The position numbers were made by a program, and so were the translations under genes. A DNA stretch of 64,000 bases, from positions 62,001 through 126,000 of the forward strand of contig JAETQR010000002.1 in the NCBI GenBank assembly GCA_021770615.1. The letters are read 5' to 3'. This document shows, in pieces, positions 47,446-57,707 of this stretch. Origin of the DNA: Lachnospiraceae bacterium (GTDB lineage: Bacteria; Bacillota_A; Clostridia; Lachnospirales; Lachnospiraceae). The notes under the pieces were generated by a model. It ran no database searches, was not told the DNA's origin, and saw nothing but the letters and a program-made list of their open reading frames with translations. The stretch's first letter is position 1. Each line of letters starts with the position of its first letter.

Positions 47446-49380
47446 TTATTTGGGAGCCGCACAAACTCCATCGGGCATATTTTCATACACCGGTATGGAA
47501 AATACAAGAGGAACGGAATCCAGCATTCCGTTATAGGCATTCTTCGTCTTAAGAGCCTCCGAGTTCGCCGCCTCTACATTTGTCATGTACTGATGATTAT
47601 ACGTATTGGTAGCTGTCACATTAAACTTCTGCAGATAACCCGTGTTCTGGCCTCTGTTGATATAATTGCTTCCGATATACATACCTCCACCGACGATCGA
47701 GCGGTAGCGGTTATTCCATGGCCGGAGAAATGTCGTCCCCTCACTTGCCCATTTAAGACCATTCAATGCGGGAGCGGCGCCGCTGTAAGCACCGATATTA
47801 TAAAAGTTAAAGATTCCCGGATAACTTTCTGTCGTTCCCGTCACGGCGATACTCGTCGTCGTCGCACTGGTCACGACCTCCTGCTTGGAACGGGAAGCAA
47901 GATGATACGGACTGACGCCGGACTCCCTTGCCGCATCTAAAAATGCTGCAGCATAACTTGTCTGCTTTTCCGTCCCGGTCACGTCATCGATATACGTAAA
48001 CGTCGCATTGGCAAACGGTGTATTCGATAAGATCTGGTTCACACCTGCAAGCGTCTGGTACTGGGCCTGATATTCCAACATCTCAAACTGGAAGATCGCA
48101 TCTGTCGTCAGGAAGTTTCTGGGATCCATATAATACATGATCGCCTCACGGGAAGCAGCCACCCACGTACTGCCATCAAATACTTTCCATTTTCCGGTCT
48201 CGGCATCATAAGCTCCTTCCTCCATGGATTTCCACGCCGCCGACTTGGAATTTGAAATCAGGTTCAAACCAAGCTTTGATTCTCCCGCCACGGCAGTATT
48301 CCAGTCGATTCCGGTCTTAAATGCCGTAAACTGCCAGTATGGATAAGCCGCGTGGAGTTTTCTCAGGGATTCCTTATAAGAATCCGGGAAGCCCTGTCTC
48401 ACCAGCTCCTCCTCAAACTCTTTCTCACTCAGAACCGTCACGGCGACTTTTTTCTGCACTCTCGTCTTCGCCAGCTTGATGTACTTAGCCTGTACATACC
48501 CCTTGTAAGTCTTACCATAATAATCAAAGGAGATCTGATACCACTGTTTCTTTTTTACTGTCCTGACTTTAATAACATTGATATACTGTTTTTTAGCAAG
48601 TACCATGACCCGCCCGTTGACTTTATAATAAGGTTTTGAATTTCCCGGCTGCTTTCTCACCCTCAGAGCTGTCTTTACACCTGTGACAACGCCGCCAACC
48701 GGCTTTTTCGGTACGGGCTTTATGTCCGTACTCTTTATGTAGCCCTTTCTCATCTTCTTATTATAACGGAATTTGATCTTAAACCACTTTGTTTTTCCTT
48801 TTGTCTTCTCTGCTATTATTTTTACACTTTTATTCTTTTTTAAAACAACCTTTTTCTTTTTAACTACCATCGTCTTTCCCGATGTGTTTTTCCGGATCAC
48901 CGATTCCTTCAGCAATTTGGCAGACACATTGATCTTCTTATAGGTCGTCTTGGTACGGTACACCGTGACCGGGGTACTCTGCGGTACTGCTGTCGGCGCC
49001 GGCGTAGCAGGCTGTGGCGTAACAGAAGGTGACGGCGATGCCGGAACACCTGCCGGAGATGCCGATGGCACGGCATCAAATGTGATATATGTCCCCGCCA
49101 CATATCCCTCCTGACCATTGTAGACGATCTTATACCATGCCCCATTATGATCCGAACCGGCGGCTGTATCTGTCACCGTGACCTGGCTCCCGTTCGGGAT
49201 CTCAGCAACTACCGGAAAAGCAGTCCCCACACCGGATCTCATATTCAGCGGACTCCCCTTTGTCACGACGGTTCCCGTCTGGTCTGCATATGCCGTCTGC
49301 GCACCGGTATACCATGCAAATATACCACACATCATTATACAGATCACTGTACAAATCAACACATTTCTCTTCATAATCAT
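47446..49380 (-). CDS. secreted SH3-domain N-acetylglucosaminidase-like wall hydrolase
   Basis: The start at 49380 has AAGGA five bases upstream. Of 644 residues, the order is signal peptide, a bacterial SH3 domain near 35-100 (SPLNMRSGVGTAFPVV), a proline-rich linker, two more basic SH3-like units to about 320, then a glucosaminidase domain to the end (WNTAVAGESKLGLNLI, YYMDPRNFL, YHLASRSKQEV, GIFNFYNIGAYSG, WASEGTTFLRPWNNRYRS). It should cut peptidoglycan glycan strands outside the cell. Together with the cohesin-like gene downstream it suggests wall remodelling or surface display. Confidence 0.85.
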   Translation of the reverse strand: MIMKRNVLICTVICIMMCGIFAWYTGAQTAYADQTGTVVTKGSPLNMRSGVGTAFPVVAEIPNGSQVTVTDTAAGSDHNGAWYKIVYNGQEGYVAGTYITFDAVPSASPAGVPASPSPSVTPQPATPAPTAVPQSTPVTVYRTKTTYKKINVSAKLLKESVIRKNTSGKTMVVKKKKVVLKKNKSVKIIAEKTKGKTKWFKIKFRYNKKMRKGYIKSTDIKPVPKKPVGGVVTGVKTALRVRKQPGNSKPYYKVNGRVMVLAKKQYINVIKVRTVKKKQWYQISFDYYGKTYKGYVQAKYIKLAKTRVQKKVAVTVLSEKEFEEELVRQGFPDSYKESLRKLHAAYPYWQFTAFKTGIDWNTAVAGESKLGLNLISNSKSAAWKSMEEGAYDAETGKWKVFDGSTWVAASREAIMYYMDPRNFLTTDAIFQFEMLEYQAQYQTLAGVNQILSNTPFANATFTYIDDVTGTEKQTSYAAAFLDAARESGVSPYHLASRSKQEVVTSATTTSIAVTGTTESYPGIFNFYNIGAYSGAAPALNGLKWASEGTTFLRPWNNRYRSIVGGGMYIGSNYINRGQNTGYLQKFNVTATNTYNHQYMTNVEAANSEALKTKNAYNGMLDSVPLVFSIPVYENMPDGVCAAPK

Positions 49381-49439
49381 CGCATTCCTTTCCTGTATCA
49401 CTGCCGGCAACAAACCGGCTTTTCCCGGTCCATGCCGTC

Positions 49440-50180
49440 TTATCTGTTTCTTACTGCTGCCATATATATTCTCTCATCTTCCGGAGCCGGAGATCCTGTC
49501 ATATCCTCCCCAAAACAATCCTGAGGCTTAAGCCCGGCTTCTAAAAGAAGCTCTCTGACCCGCTCCACCTCATACGCTCTTTGCCTGTGACACTCATCGT
49601 ACCGGTCATACCGGCCATCCTCACCGCAGAGGAACATTGTAAGAAGATATTCATTGATCTTTTCTGCGCTGTCATATTCATTATCCCAGATGGCCATATA
49701 ATCTTCTTCGTCCTCCACACGGATCTGATTTCCCAGAACAGCCGAAAAACAATATTCCGTTTTCATATCAAAAAGGAAGATCCCATCCTCTGCCAGATGA
49801 TCCCTGACATGGCAGAACGTATGCAGCAATTCCTCTTCTTCCAAAAGATAATTGATCGAGTCACATATACATAGTACCACATCTGCGGGCTTATGCAACG
49901 AAAAATCTGTCATATCCTGATTCAAATATAAAATTTTCCGGGAATTCTCCTGTTTTTGCGCTGCCACTGCGAGCATATCCGGCGAGAAGTCGATTCCCGT
50001 CACCTCATATCCGGCGTCCGAAAACCGCCTGCTCATCTCTCCGGTGCCACAGCCAAGCTCGCACAGGTGCCCGCTCTCTTTCCCATGACGTTTCAGATAG
50101 GAACACAGTTTCTGAAACCACTTATCATAGGGTATCTCCGACATCATCCGGTCATAAATACCCGCAAATTCTTTATACAT
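49440..50180 (-). CDS. class I SAM-dependent methyltransferase
   Basis: The start at 50180 follows GAGGGAAGT. The 246-residue protein has the motif I ELGCGTGEMSRRFSDAG, then GIDFSPDML, the motif II region VVLCICDSINYLL and GIFLFDMKTEY. The YKEFAGIYDRMM N-terminus is typical of a broad small-molecule methyltransferase group found beside addAB or RNA-processing genes in Clostridia. Substrate unknown. It lies 23 bp after addA on the same strand, so it is likely co-transcribed. Confidence 0.83.
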   Translation of the reverse strand: MYKEFAGIYDRMMSEIPYDKWFQKLCSYLKRHGKESGHLCELGCGTGEMSRRFSDAGYEVTGIDFSPDMLAVAAQKQENSRKILYLNQDMTDFSLHKPADVVLCICDSINYLLEEEELLHTFCHVRDHLAEDGIFLFDMKTEYCFSAVLGNQIRVEDEEDYMAIWDNEYDSAEKINEYLLTMFLCGEDGRYDRYDECHRQRAYEVERVRELLLEAGLKPQDCFGEDMTGSPAPEDERIYMAAVRNR

Positions 50181-50203
50181 ACTTCCCTCATTTCTGCAGG
50201 GCA

Positions 50204-53200
50204 TCAACGGATGTCAATCTCCTTGTTCAACGAAAACGAATACAGTACCTTTCGCACGACCTCTCTTCCGATGATCCCATAAAGCGCTCTGGCGTACAGT
50301 TCCATCTGCTTTTGATATCTCTCGATGAGCACATGTTCCTGTCCCTCTTCCAGACGGTCTGTCTTATAGTCCATAAGGACGATGCCATTCTCCGTCTCAT
50401 AAAATCCATCGATGATCCCCTGTACTAAGACCTCCTCGTCACCATCGGCATCCGGCAGAACCTCATCTGCACGGACGCTGATGACAAAGGGCTGTTCCCG
50501 GTAAAGTTTTCCTGCTTTCCATGCTTCCCGCATTTCCTTTCCTAACGGTGTCTCAAAAAAGCGGATCAATTTATCAAAATTGATATACGGCAATTCGTCC
50601 CGTCTCACTCTGCCCTCATCTGCCATATGCTCCAGTTCCTTTTTCAGCCCCTCTCCGGAGGGCTCTACTGAAAAATCGAGCCCGGACATGACCTGATGCC
50701 ATATCGTACCATACCCGGCTCCGGCAAGCGCCTGATCTTCCTCCCCGTCCTCTCTGGCAAATGCCGGTATGGGGGACTGGTTTTCAAGAGCATCCGAATA
50801 CAAAACAGTGAATCCTTCTTCTTCACTCTCTTCCATTGAGCGCTTCTTGATCTCTGACACAGACAGCTTGGTAGGAATATCTTCTGCCTCTTCCTGCCGA
50901 AATCCATCGATCACACGGAGCATATCTCTTAACGGTTGATTATACGTAAAATTTGTGTCAAAATTGTTCAGCATCACCTCATCTGTGATGAGATCTGCCT
51001 GACGCCTTACTTCCGCTTGCTCCAGCTGCTCCGGCTCTACCTGGTTGATACAAAATAGTTTATTTCCCCGGACAGCAGGAAGCACCCAGTCAAAATAGCT
51101 TTTTGCCCGGATCCGCTGAAAATATCCGGTAGAATGCGGAATTTTTTTCCCATCAACACAGCCGGTCAAAATCAGTTTTTCTTTCGCCCTTGTCATCGCC
51201 ACATAAAGAACCCTGAGTTCCTCTCCCAAGTCGTCCTGAAGGTTCATTCTGGCGATTGACCGGTAAAATGTGTGATTGACCGAAATCCCTTTTTCATTAT
51301 CCACGATCGGTGCGGCGATTCCCACATCGGGATTTAACATAAGAAATGGTTTTTTCCGTCCTCCCGAAAGACCTCTTCCCATCCCTGCGATCACACACAC
51401 CGGAAATTCAAGACCTTTGCTCTTGTGTATTGTCATGATACGGACTATATTTTCCCCGCCGCCGGGAAGACTGGCCTCTCCGAGATCCTCCTCCCGCCTT
51501 TTGATCCCGCTGATATAGCGTACAAACTGATGCAGCCCTTTATAGGAAGTGCTGTCAAATTCTCTGGCCACCTCCATCAGAAGATCCAGATTTGCCTTTC
51601 TCTGCGTCCCATTCCGCATTGCCATCAAAAGATAGTCGATATGGGTGCTCTCATAAATATCCTGAATGATATCCGCCACCGTGGCATACGTCATCTTTTC
51701 CCTGAATCTCCCAAGCTGGTCTAAAAAGTTCCTTATCTTTTCCCTCAGTCCATCCTCTTCACAATAAGAAAGAAGGGAATCATAAAAATCCTTTTTCTTT
51801 TCCTCTCCCCGTATGACCGCAAGCTCATCATCCGTAAACGCAAATGCCGGACTGCGCAAAACCGCTGCGAGCGGAATGTCCTGCCTCGGATTATCAATGA
51901 TCTGAAACAGGCTGACCATGATGGAAATCTCCCGTGTATCAAAAAATCCCTGCGTATTTTCCATATGTACGGGAATCCCTTCTGCTGTCAGCGCATCGTA
52001 GATCTGCTGCCCGATGGCTTTTGTACTCCTCGCCAGAATGACGATATCTCCATACTTTGCCGGACGGTATTTCCCGTCCTCATACACATACAATGGATCC
52101 TCTTCACCGGTATACTCCCGGATCAGACCGGCGATCAGCTTCCCCTCATAGCTGCCATCCTCTCTCCCATTGATTTCATATATGTCAATCCCCCCGGCAG
52201 TCCGTTTTTCGGTATCCGGAAATTCAGCCCCGGCACATAACCTGGCATCCTCGTCATACTCGACGCCTCCTAACTCCCGGTGCATGATCTTTTCAAAAAC
52301 AGCATTGGTTCCCTCCAGTATGATATCCCGGCTCCGGAAATTCCTGCTCAGGTTCACCAGACGGTTTGGCTCTCCCTCGTTCGTACGATAACTTTCGAGT
52401 TTTTCCAGAAACAGGTCCGGTCTGGCCATACGAAAACGGTAAATACTCTGTTTGATATCACCTACCATAAAAAGATCGTGCCCGGAGACGACACTCCCTA
52501 AAAGCATATCCTGAACGAGATTACTATCCTGATACTCATCGATCATGATCTCAGCAAACTGCTCTGACAGTTCTTCTGCCGCATCGGTTCGTCTGGCATT
52601 TCCCTCCGGATCCTCTTCGATGAGGATTTCCATGGCCATCTGCTCAAGATCACTGAAATCCGCCAGTGACCGCTCTGCTTTTTTTGCCTGAAACCGCTCC
52701 AGAAATTCTTCCGTGAGATGGATAAAGGCAAGAATGACACCCCGCATCTGCCGAAACTGCAAAACCTGCTCCTCAAACGTACAGTCAAAGAGCTCCCCTT
52801 TCAGCGTCTTGACTGCCTCCTTCACCGCATCTCTCATCTGTTTCACATTTTCTTTCAGCTCTTCATCACTGTCCGGCTGCTTTTTCCCCGGAAGCCTTCC
52901 AAAATGGATGAGTCTTATTTTTCTCCCGAGTTCCTCATAATCATTTTCCCCGCAAAGGGCAAAAAACTGCTCTTTCTCCTCAAAGAGCACCTCCCGGTAC
53001 CAGAGCGGCCCGCCCGGTCGGTCGCACAATTCCAGCATAACCTGGTATTCTTCCAAAATCCCATTTAAAACATTGTGTGTATAAGTGGTATTTCTCCTGA
53101 CAAACTCAGAATCCCGGAACTCTTCCACCGTATCGATCTCCAGAAAACGCACCAGACGCTCAAGAAACTTTTTGGGAAATGGTTCACTCATCGCCTTGTC

Positions 53201-53734
53201 ATACAACATAAAAATAAGCTCTTCGATCTCTTTATCGCTTTTTACAAACCGGCTCATGACCGCCATATCCATGAATTCCGGAGAACCCTCTTCGTATTTT
53301 TCCTCAAGCAGTTCCTCCATCACATCTTCTCTTAAAAGCCCCATCTCGCTCTCTGTCCCTACCCGGTAGGCCGGATCCACCCCTGTCCGGTGGAAATAAT
53401 TCTGTATCACATAGCCACAAAAACTATGTATCGTAGAAATCTGCGCCATCGGCACCAGCATAACCTGCCGTCTCAGGTGTTCATTCTCCGGATCTTTCTT
53501 AAGCGCCTCTTCCAACGCCTTTTGAAGCCGTTCTCTCATCTGTGCCGCTGCCGCTTTCGTAAATGTAACGATCAGAAATTCATCGATATTGACCGGGTGC
53601 TCCGGGTCGGTGATGCGGGATAATATCCGCTCGATCAGCACAGCGGTCTTTCCGGAACCGGCTGCCGCGGAGACCAGGATACTGCAGTTTCTGAGCCCGA
53701 TGACCTGTTGTTGTTCTTTCGTCCACTCCATCAT
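50204..53734 (-). CDS. addA: helicase-nuclease subunit AddA
   Basis: The 1176-residue protein starts WTKEQQQVIGLRNCSILVSAAAGSGKT, the Q-motif and Walker A of UvrD-like helicases. IMIDEYQDSN (Walker B) and VRIMTIHKSKGLEFPVCVI follow, with a C-terminal RecB-type nuclease (IIDGFYETENGIVLMDYKTD). With AddB it resects double-strand ends in recombination. Two adjacent ATGs follow GGAGGCGGGAT, and the start overlaps the addB stop by 4 bp. Full family length. Confidence 0.96.
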   Translation of the reverse strand: MMEWTKEQQQVIGLRNCSILVSAAAGSGKTAVLIERILSRITDPEHPVNIDEFLIVTFTKAAAAQMRERLQKALEEALKKDPENEHLRRQVMLVPMAQISTIHSFCGYVIQNYFHRTGVDPAYRVGTESEMGLLREDVMEELLEEKYEEGSPEFMDMAVMSRFVKSDKEIEELIFMLYDKAMSEPFPKKFLERLVRFLEIDTVEEFRDSEFVRRNTTYTHNVLNGILEEYQVMLELCDRPGGPLWYREVLFEEKEQFFALCGENDYEELGRKIRLIHFGRLPGKKQPDSDEELKENVKQMRDAVKEAVKTLKGELFDCTFEEQVLQFRQMRGVILAFIHLTEEFLERFQAKKAERSLADFSDLEQMAMEILIEEDPEGNARRTDAAEELSEQFAEIMIDEYQDSNLVQDMLLGSVVSGHDLFMVGDIKQSIYRFRMARPDLFLEKLESYRTNEGEPNRLVNLSRNFRSRDIILEGTNAVFEKIMHRELGGVEYDEDARLCAGAEFPDTEKRTAGGIDIYEINGREDGSYEGKLIAGLIREYTGEEDPLYVYEDGKYRPAKYGDIVILARSTKAIGQQIYDALTAEGIPVHMENTQGFFDTREISIMVSLFQIIDNPRQDIPLAAVLRSPAFAFTDDELAVIRGEEKKKDFYDSLLSYCEEDGLREKIRNFLDQLGRFREKMTYATVADIIQDIYESTHIDYLLMAMRNGTQRKANLDLLMEVAREFDSTSYKGLHQFVRYISGIKRREEDLGEASLPGGGENIVRIMTIHKSKGLEFPVCVIAGMGRGLSGGRKKPFLMLNPDVGIAAPIVDNEKGISVNHTFYRSIARMNLQDDLGEELRVLYVAMTRAKEKLILTGCVDGKKIPHSTGYFQRIRAKSYFDWVLPAVRGNKLFCINQVEPEQLEQAEVRRQADLITDEVMLNNFDTNFTYNQPLRDMLRVIDGFRQEEAEDIPTKLSVSEIKKRSMEESEEEGFTVLYSDALENQSPIPAFAREDGEEDQALAGAGYGTIWHQVMSGLDFSVEPSGEGLKKELEHMADEGRVRRDELPYINFDKLIRFFETPLGKEMREAWKAGKLYREQPFVISVRADEVLPDADGDEEVLVQGIIDGFYETENGIVLMDYKTDRLEEGQEHVLIERYQKQMELYARALYGIIGREVVRKVLYSFSLNKEIDIR

Positions 53735-56700
53735 ATCCCGCCTCCTTCTTCATCCGTTTCCTTCCTCAGAGCTTCCCATATCTCTTCTTCTTTTTTCTCC
53801 TCCAGCTCCCTGCATTTATGTGCAAATTCTGTTCTTTCCATTCCACATATACTCTGTAAGCCACAGTAATCACAGCCGGTTTCCTGTTTCAGAAAATATG
53901 GCTGCACATCGATCCTCCCCTCCATGATCTGCTGCCCGAAATCCGCCGCCAGCTTTGTCGTGTGCCGGATCAGCTGTTCCCATTTCTCATCGCTCATTAC
54001 TTTGGCGTACCGCCCCGGTTCCCCCTTTGATGTTATATTTACCGGAACACACTGGGATTTCACCCCAGCCGGAAGCTCTCCTCCGACGCCAAATACAGAA
54101 TCCAGCTTCTGGAGCACTGCGGCACGGTCATTGGCATAGCCATTACATTTATATTCCCCGAGCATCTGTTCTTCCAGATCATTCTCTTCCTCCGTATTCT
54201 CAAAACGGAGAACCGGATCTTTGACATAATAATAAAACATCCCGGCGGGTATAACTTCCTTACCTGTCTTTTTATTCTTTTCCATATCCAGCGCGGCCGC
54301 CATATATAAAACAAGCTGCATCTGGAGTCCATGAAAGACAGAGTTCAGGGACAGCTTAATACCCCCGGTCTTATAATCCACAACTTTTACATAAACCTGA
54401 TCCTCATCCTCATAGATATCGATCCGGTCGATCACCCCGGAAAAAACAAGTTTTTTCTCACCGTCAAGATGGATCTTCATACTGGGCAGGTTATCATGAT
54501 AAGAAAATCCCGCCTCACAATACTCCTGCTCAAACGCTCCCCGCCGCATCTGCTCGGAAATCGCCCAGATCGTCCGGTTCATCATGCGTTTTATCCTTGT
54601 TATCATATATTCGATCCGATGTGACTGGTGAAAAAGAACATCCCGGTAGCCGCCCACTGTCCGGTCCACACATTCGGACACCATCGGTGCGATCTTCTCT
54701 TCATCCAGATCCCGCCAGCGAAGATTTTTCGCCCGCATCTCATCCGAAAATTCTTTCAGGGTATAGTGTACCACATTTCCAAAATCCGGTGCCTCTACCG
54801 TATATTCCTCCCGCTCTCTCAACGAGAGCCCATACATGATAAAGTAGGAATACGGACACCTGGCAAACTGCTCGAGCCGGGTGATACTCCCATATAATTC
54901 TTCCCCATACAGTTGCTGCAACGCCTTCTCTGATAATCTCCCCTCTCTGCTTCCCTGTATATAGCCGGCTAACGCCCGGCTTACCCACTCACTTTCTTTC
55001 CCTGACTTATAATAATTCCACAGTTCCCACCAGAGTTCCTTATCCGCACCGGTGCGGCAGCTTTCTCTTGAGAACCCGGATATAAGAAATCCAAGTCCCC
55101 GGTCAGTCCCGAGAATTTCTCTTACACGCTCTTTTTCACCGGTAAAATGATCCGCACGGTCAATCGTAAGCTCTGTAAAAATATTCTGTATTTTCCCAAG
55201 CACATAGGATGGTTGCCTCGTCTCCCCCCCTGCGCTGCCCTCGCTATAGGTGAAAATAAGTTTCTCTGAGGGCTTTGTGAAATTTAAATACAGATAAAAC
55301 AAATCATTCGCTGCCTTTTTTCTTCCAGACGGAGCAAGTGAAATTCCCATCTGTTCGATCTTTCTTCTCTCTCTGGCATTTATGATCCCCGGAGACTGCA
55401 TTTTCCCAGGCACAAGATCATCACAAAACCCGACAAAAAAGAGAACCTTTATATCCTTCAGCCTCGTTCTCTCAATATCTCCGATAACTACCTGATTCTT
55501 TTTGGGCGGGATAAATCCCACCAGCCCTTCCGACAGACCGGCTGATAAGATCTGACGGTACTCTTCCGTGCTGACCACTTCGTCCCCCAAAAGTTCCACC
55601 ATCTCATCAAAAAGATTCATCACCACTTTGTATACGCTCCGGTATTCTTTGGCGAGAATATCCTCTCCCTGCTCCTCAAACACTTCACTCTGCGACAGCA
55701 TTCTCTCATAGATCTCCTGCCTTACAAGAAACGAGTAAAGCGCCCTTGTATACTCCTCCACTGTCTTTTTGGATCCGCCAAAGTCCTGAAATAATTCTCT
55801 CACACAATCGCACAGCCTGACTCTGGAATCATTGATCTCTTCCAGTGAAAGCTCCCTGATCTGGCGTTTCCACTCCCTGTCATAAGAGGAAAAACCTCTC
55901 TTGCCCGTAGCCAGCACATAATTTTCCAGACAGTCCGTCTCCTCTTTGGTCAGCGGCGACAAACCACACCTGAGAAAACGAAACGTACTCTCATAGTCCA
56001 TATTTTTCTGGATCATCTCGAGTACTGCCTGAATATATTCAGCCACCCAGTTCGCTCCGATGCTTTTTTTATAATCCATAAAATACCGGATTCCCATTTT
56101 TGTAAATTCCTTTGAAAGAACATGTTCATAAGATGGTATGTCGCCTGTGATCACGGCGATATCGTCAAACCGGTAGCCCTGTTCCACTGTCATCCACCAT
56201 ATCATACGGGCCACGTATACCGCCTCATCCTGCGGTTTCTTTCCTACATAAAGACGCACGTCCTCCGTCTTTTCTTTCCACGTCCCCATCGGATAACAAA
56301 AAATATTTTTTTCAAGAAAGGCAAGTTCCCCATCCTCTTTAAAACGGTACGGTTTCTTTGCCTTTCCTTTTCCCGTGACAACAGGTTCTCTTACTTCTAC
56401 AGGAATATTGTTTGCCGCTTTTGTCAGTGACGATACTGTCTCCCCGCTGATCCCAAAAATATTTCCCCTCTTGCCCGTCAGATCTGTCGTGACCGTAACA
56501 TACATATCCCGGCACAACCCCATCAATCGTGTCAAAAGCTCATACTGTGTCGGCGTAAATCCGGTGAATCCATCCAGACAGATCACAGAACCCCGGATCC
56601 CCTCCATCTCCTGGACAACGTCAGTCAGCTGCACAGTCAGTTCCTCTGCCATCATATAGGTATCGCCCATTTTCTCTTTGAAACATTCATAAATCCACCG

Positions 56701-57159
56701 AATGTCTTCAAACTTTTTTCCGAGCGTCTTCAGTTTAGCAAAATCCTGTTCTTCGCGGATGCCATACTGTTCCAGTTCACACAAAAAAGACTTACATTCA
56801 TCTAAAAATCCGGGCTTATCGATCCCCTTTTTAAAATATGTAAGTCTGTCCTTTTGTTCCGCAAACACTTTACGCAAAAGCATGGTCTTCCCCATGTCTT
56901 CTAAAATCGTCTTCATGCGTGCCGGAAATTGTTCAAACACCCGAAACGCCATCCGTTGAAAACTGAGTACGTCAATATTTAAGATTCCCTTGCCCCCGCT
57001 TTTTTCCACAAAAATCTTCTGGGTCTCCAGTGTAAACTGATCCGGCACAAGTATAAAATACTGCTTATCCCTGTGTTCTGCGGCTTCTCTGCTTATCATA
57101 TCATATAGAAAAGTGCTCTTTCCGCTGCCCGCACCTCCAACTATAAACTGTAACGCCAT
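53731..57159 (-). CDS. addB: helicase-nuclease subunit AddB
   Basis: The 1142 residues open with FIVGGAGSGKSTFLYDMI. The C-terminal nuclease domain has KVVDYKTGGIKL and four cysteines for an iron-sulfur cluster, one in RCPYSYFIMYG and three in GCDYCGLQSICGMER. AddB recognises Chi-type sites and supplies the second nuclease of the AddAB complex. AGGAGG precedes the start. It is the first gene of the addB-addA-methyltransferase unit and is divergent from the gene at 57261. Confidence 0.95.
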   Translation of the reverse strand: MALQFIVGGAGSGKSTFLYDMISREAAEHRDKQYFILVPDQFTLETQKIFVEKSGGKGILNIDVLSFQRMAFRVFEQFPARMKTILEDMGKTMLLRKVFAEQKDRLTYFKKGIDKPGFLDECKSFLCELEQYGIREEQDFAKLKTLGKKFEDIRWIYECFKEKMGDTYMMAEELTVQLTDVVQEMEGIRGSVICLDGFTGFTPTQYELLTRLMGLCRDMYVTVTTDLTGKRGNIFGISGETVSSLTKAANNIPVEVREPVVTGKGKAKKPYRFKEDGELAFLEKNIFCYPMGTWKEKTEDVRLYVGKKPQDEAVYVARMIWWMTVEQGYRFDDIAVITGDIPSYEHVLSKEFTKMGIRYFMDYKKSIGANWVAEYIQAVLEMIQKNMDYESTFRFLRCGLSPLTKEETDCLENYVLATGKRGFSSYDREWKRQIRELSLEEINDSRVRLCDCVRELFQDFGGSKKTVEEYTRALYSFLVRQEIYERMLSQSEVFEEQGEDILAKEYRSVYKVVMNLFDEMVELLGDEVVSTEEYRQILSAGLSEGLVGFIPPKKNQVVIGDIERTRLKDIKVLFFVGFCDDLVPGKMQSPGIINARERRKIEQMGISLAPSGRKKAANDLFYLYLNFTKPSEKLIFTYSEGSAGGETRQPSYVLGKIQNIFTELTIDRADHFTGEKERVREILGTDRGLGFLISGFSRESCRTGADKELWWELWNYYKSGKESEWVSRALAGYIQGSREGRLSEKALQQLYGEELYGSITRLEQFARCPYSYFIMYGLSLREREEYTVEAPDFGNVVHYTLKEFSDEMRAKNLRWRDLDEEKIAPMVSECVDRTVGGYRDVLFHQSHRIEYMITRIKRMMNRTIWAISEQMRRGAFEQEYCEAGFSYHDNLPSMKIHLDGEKKLVFSGVIDRIDIYEDEDQVYVKVVDYKTGGIKLSLNSVFHGLQMQLVLYMAAALDMEKNKKTGKEVIPAGMFYYYVKDPVLRFENTEEENDLEEQMLGEYKCNGYANDRAAVLQKLDSVFGVGGELPAGVKSQCVPVNITSKGEPGRYAKVMSDEKWEQLIRHTTKLAADFGQQIMEGRIDVQPYFLKQETGCDYCGLQSICGMERTEFAHKCRELEEKKEEEIWEALRKETDEEGGGI

Positions 57160-57260
57160 CCTTACCTCCTATTGCACACCCAAAGGTTCTATTTCTACAG
57201 AGCCGGACATATACTATAACAAGATAGAATTTACGCTCCATAAAAGGGGGAATTATCCAC

Positions 57261-57707
57261 ATGTCAAAAACCAAAATTGTTGTTTTTCAAATGAAAGAAC
57301 TCGTATATACCGGTATATTCATAGGACTTGGCATTTTACTCATCATTCTTCTGATCGTCATGTTCTATCCTTCCGGCAAAGATACCGCACAGGAGACGTC
57401 AGGGACAGAAGCTGCTGTCTATACGCCCGGTATTTATAATTCGCAGATGCAGTTGGGCGACACCACACTGAATCTGGAGGTCGTAGTGGATGAGAGTCAG
57501 ATCAAATCCGTAGCCCTTGTAAATCTCGATGATTCCGTGACGACAATGTATCCGCTTGTAAAACCTTCCCTTGAATTCCTGCAAGAAGAACTGATCGCCG
57601 GTACTCCGATCGACCAGATCGCCATCAGTGAAAAAAGTAAATATACCCAGACCATGCTTATCGACGGCATTAAAAATGCCCTTTTAAAAGCCAAAGTCAA
57701 CCAGTAA
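57261..57707 (+). CDS. membrane-anchored FMN_bind-like protein
   Basis: The 148-residue protein has one helix near 15-38 (VYTGIFIGLGILLIILLIVM) and a small outer domain: YTPGIYNSQMQLGDTTLNLE, a VVVDESQIKSVALV strand pair, and TQTMLIDGIKNALLKAK. This layout resembles FMN_bind domains, but the Ser/Thr flavin-attachment motif is not clear. Probably extracytoplasmic, function unknown. The last 11 bp overlap the end of the convergent nadE gene. GGGGGAATTATCCAC precedes the ATG. Confidence 0.62.
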   Translation: MSKTKIVVFQMKELVYTGIFIGLGILLIILLIVMFYPSGKDTAQETSGTEAAVYTPGIYNSQMQLGDTTLNLEVVVDESQIKSVALVNLDDSVTTMYPLVKPSLEFLQEELIAGTPIDQIAISEKSKYTQTMLIDGIKNALLKAKVNQ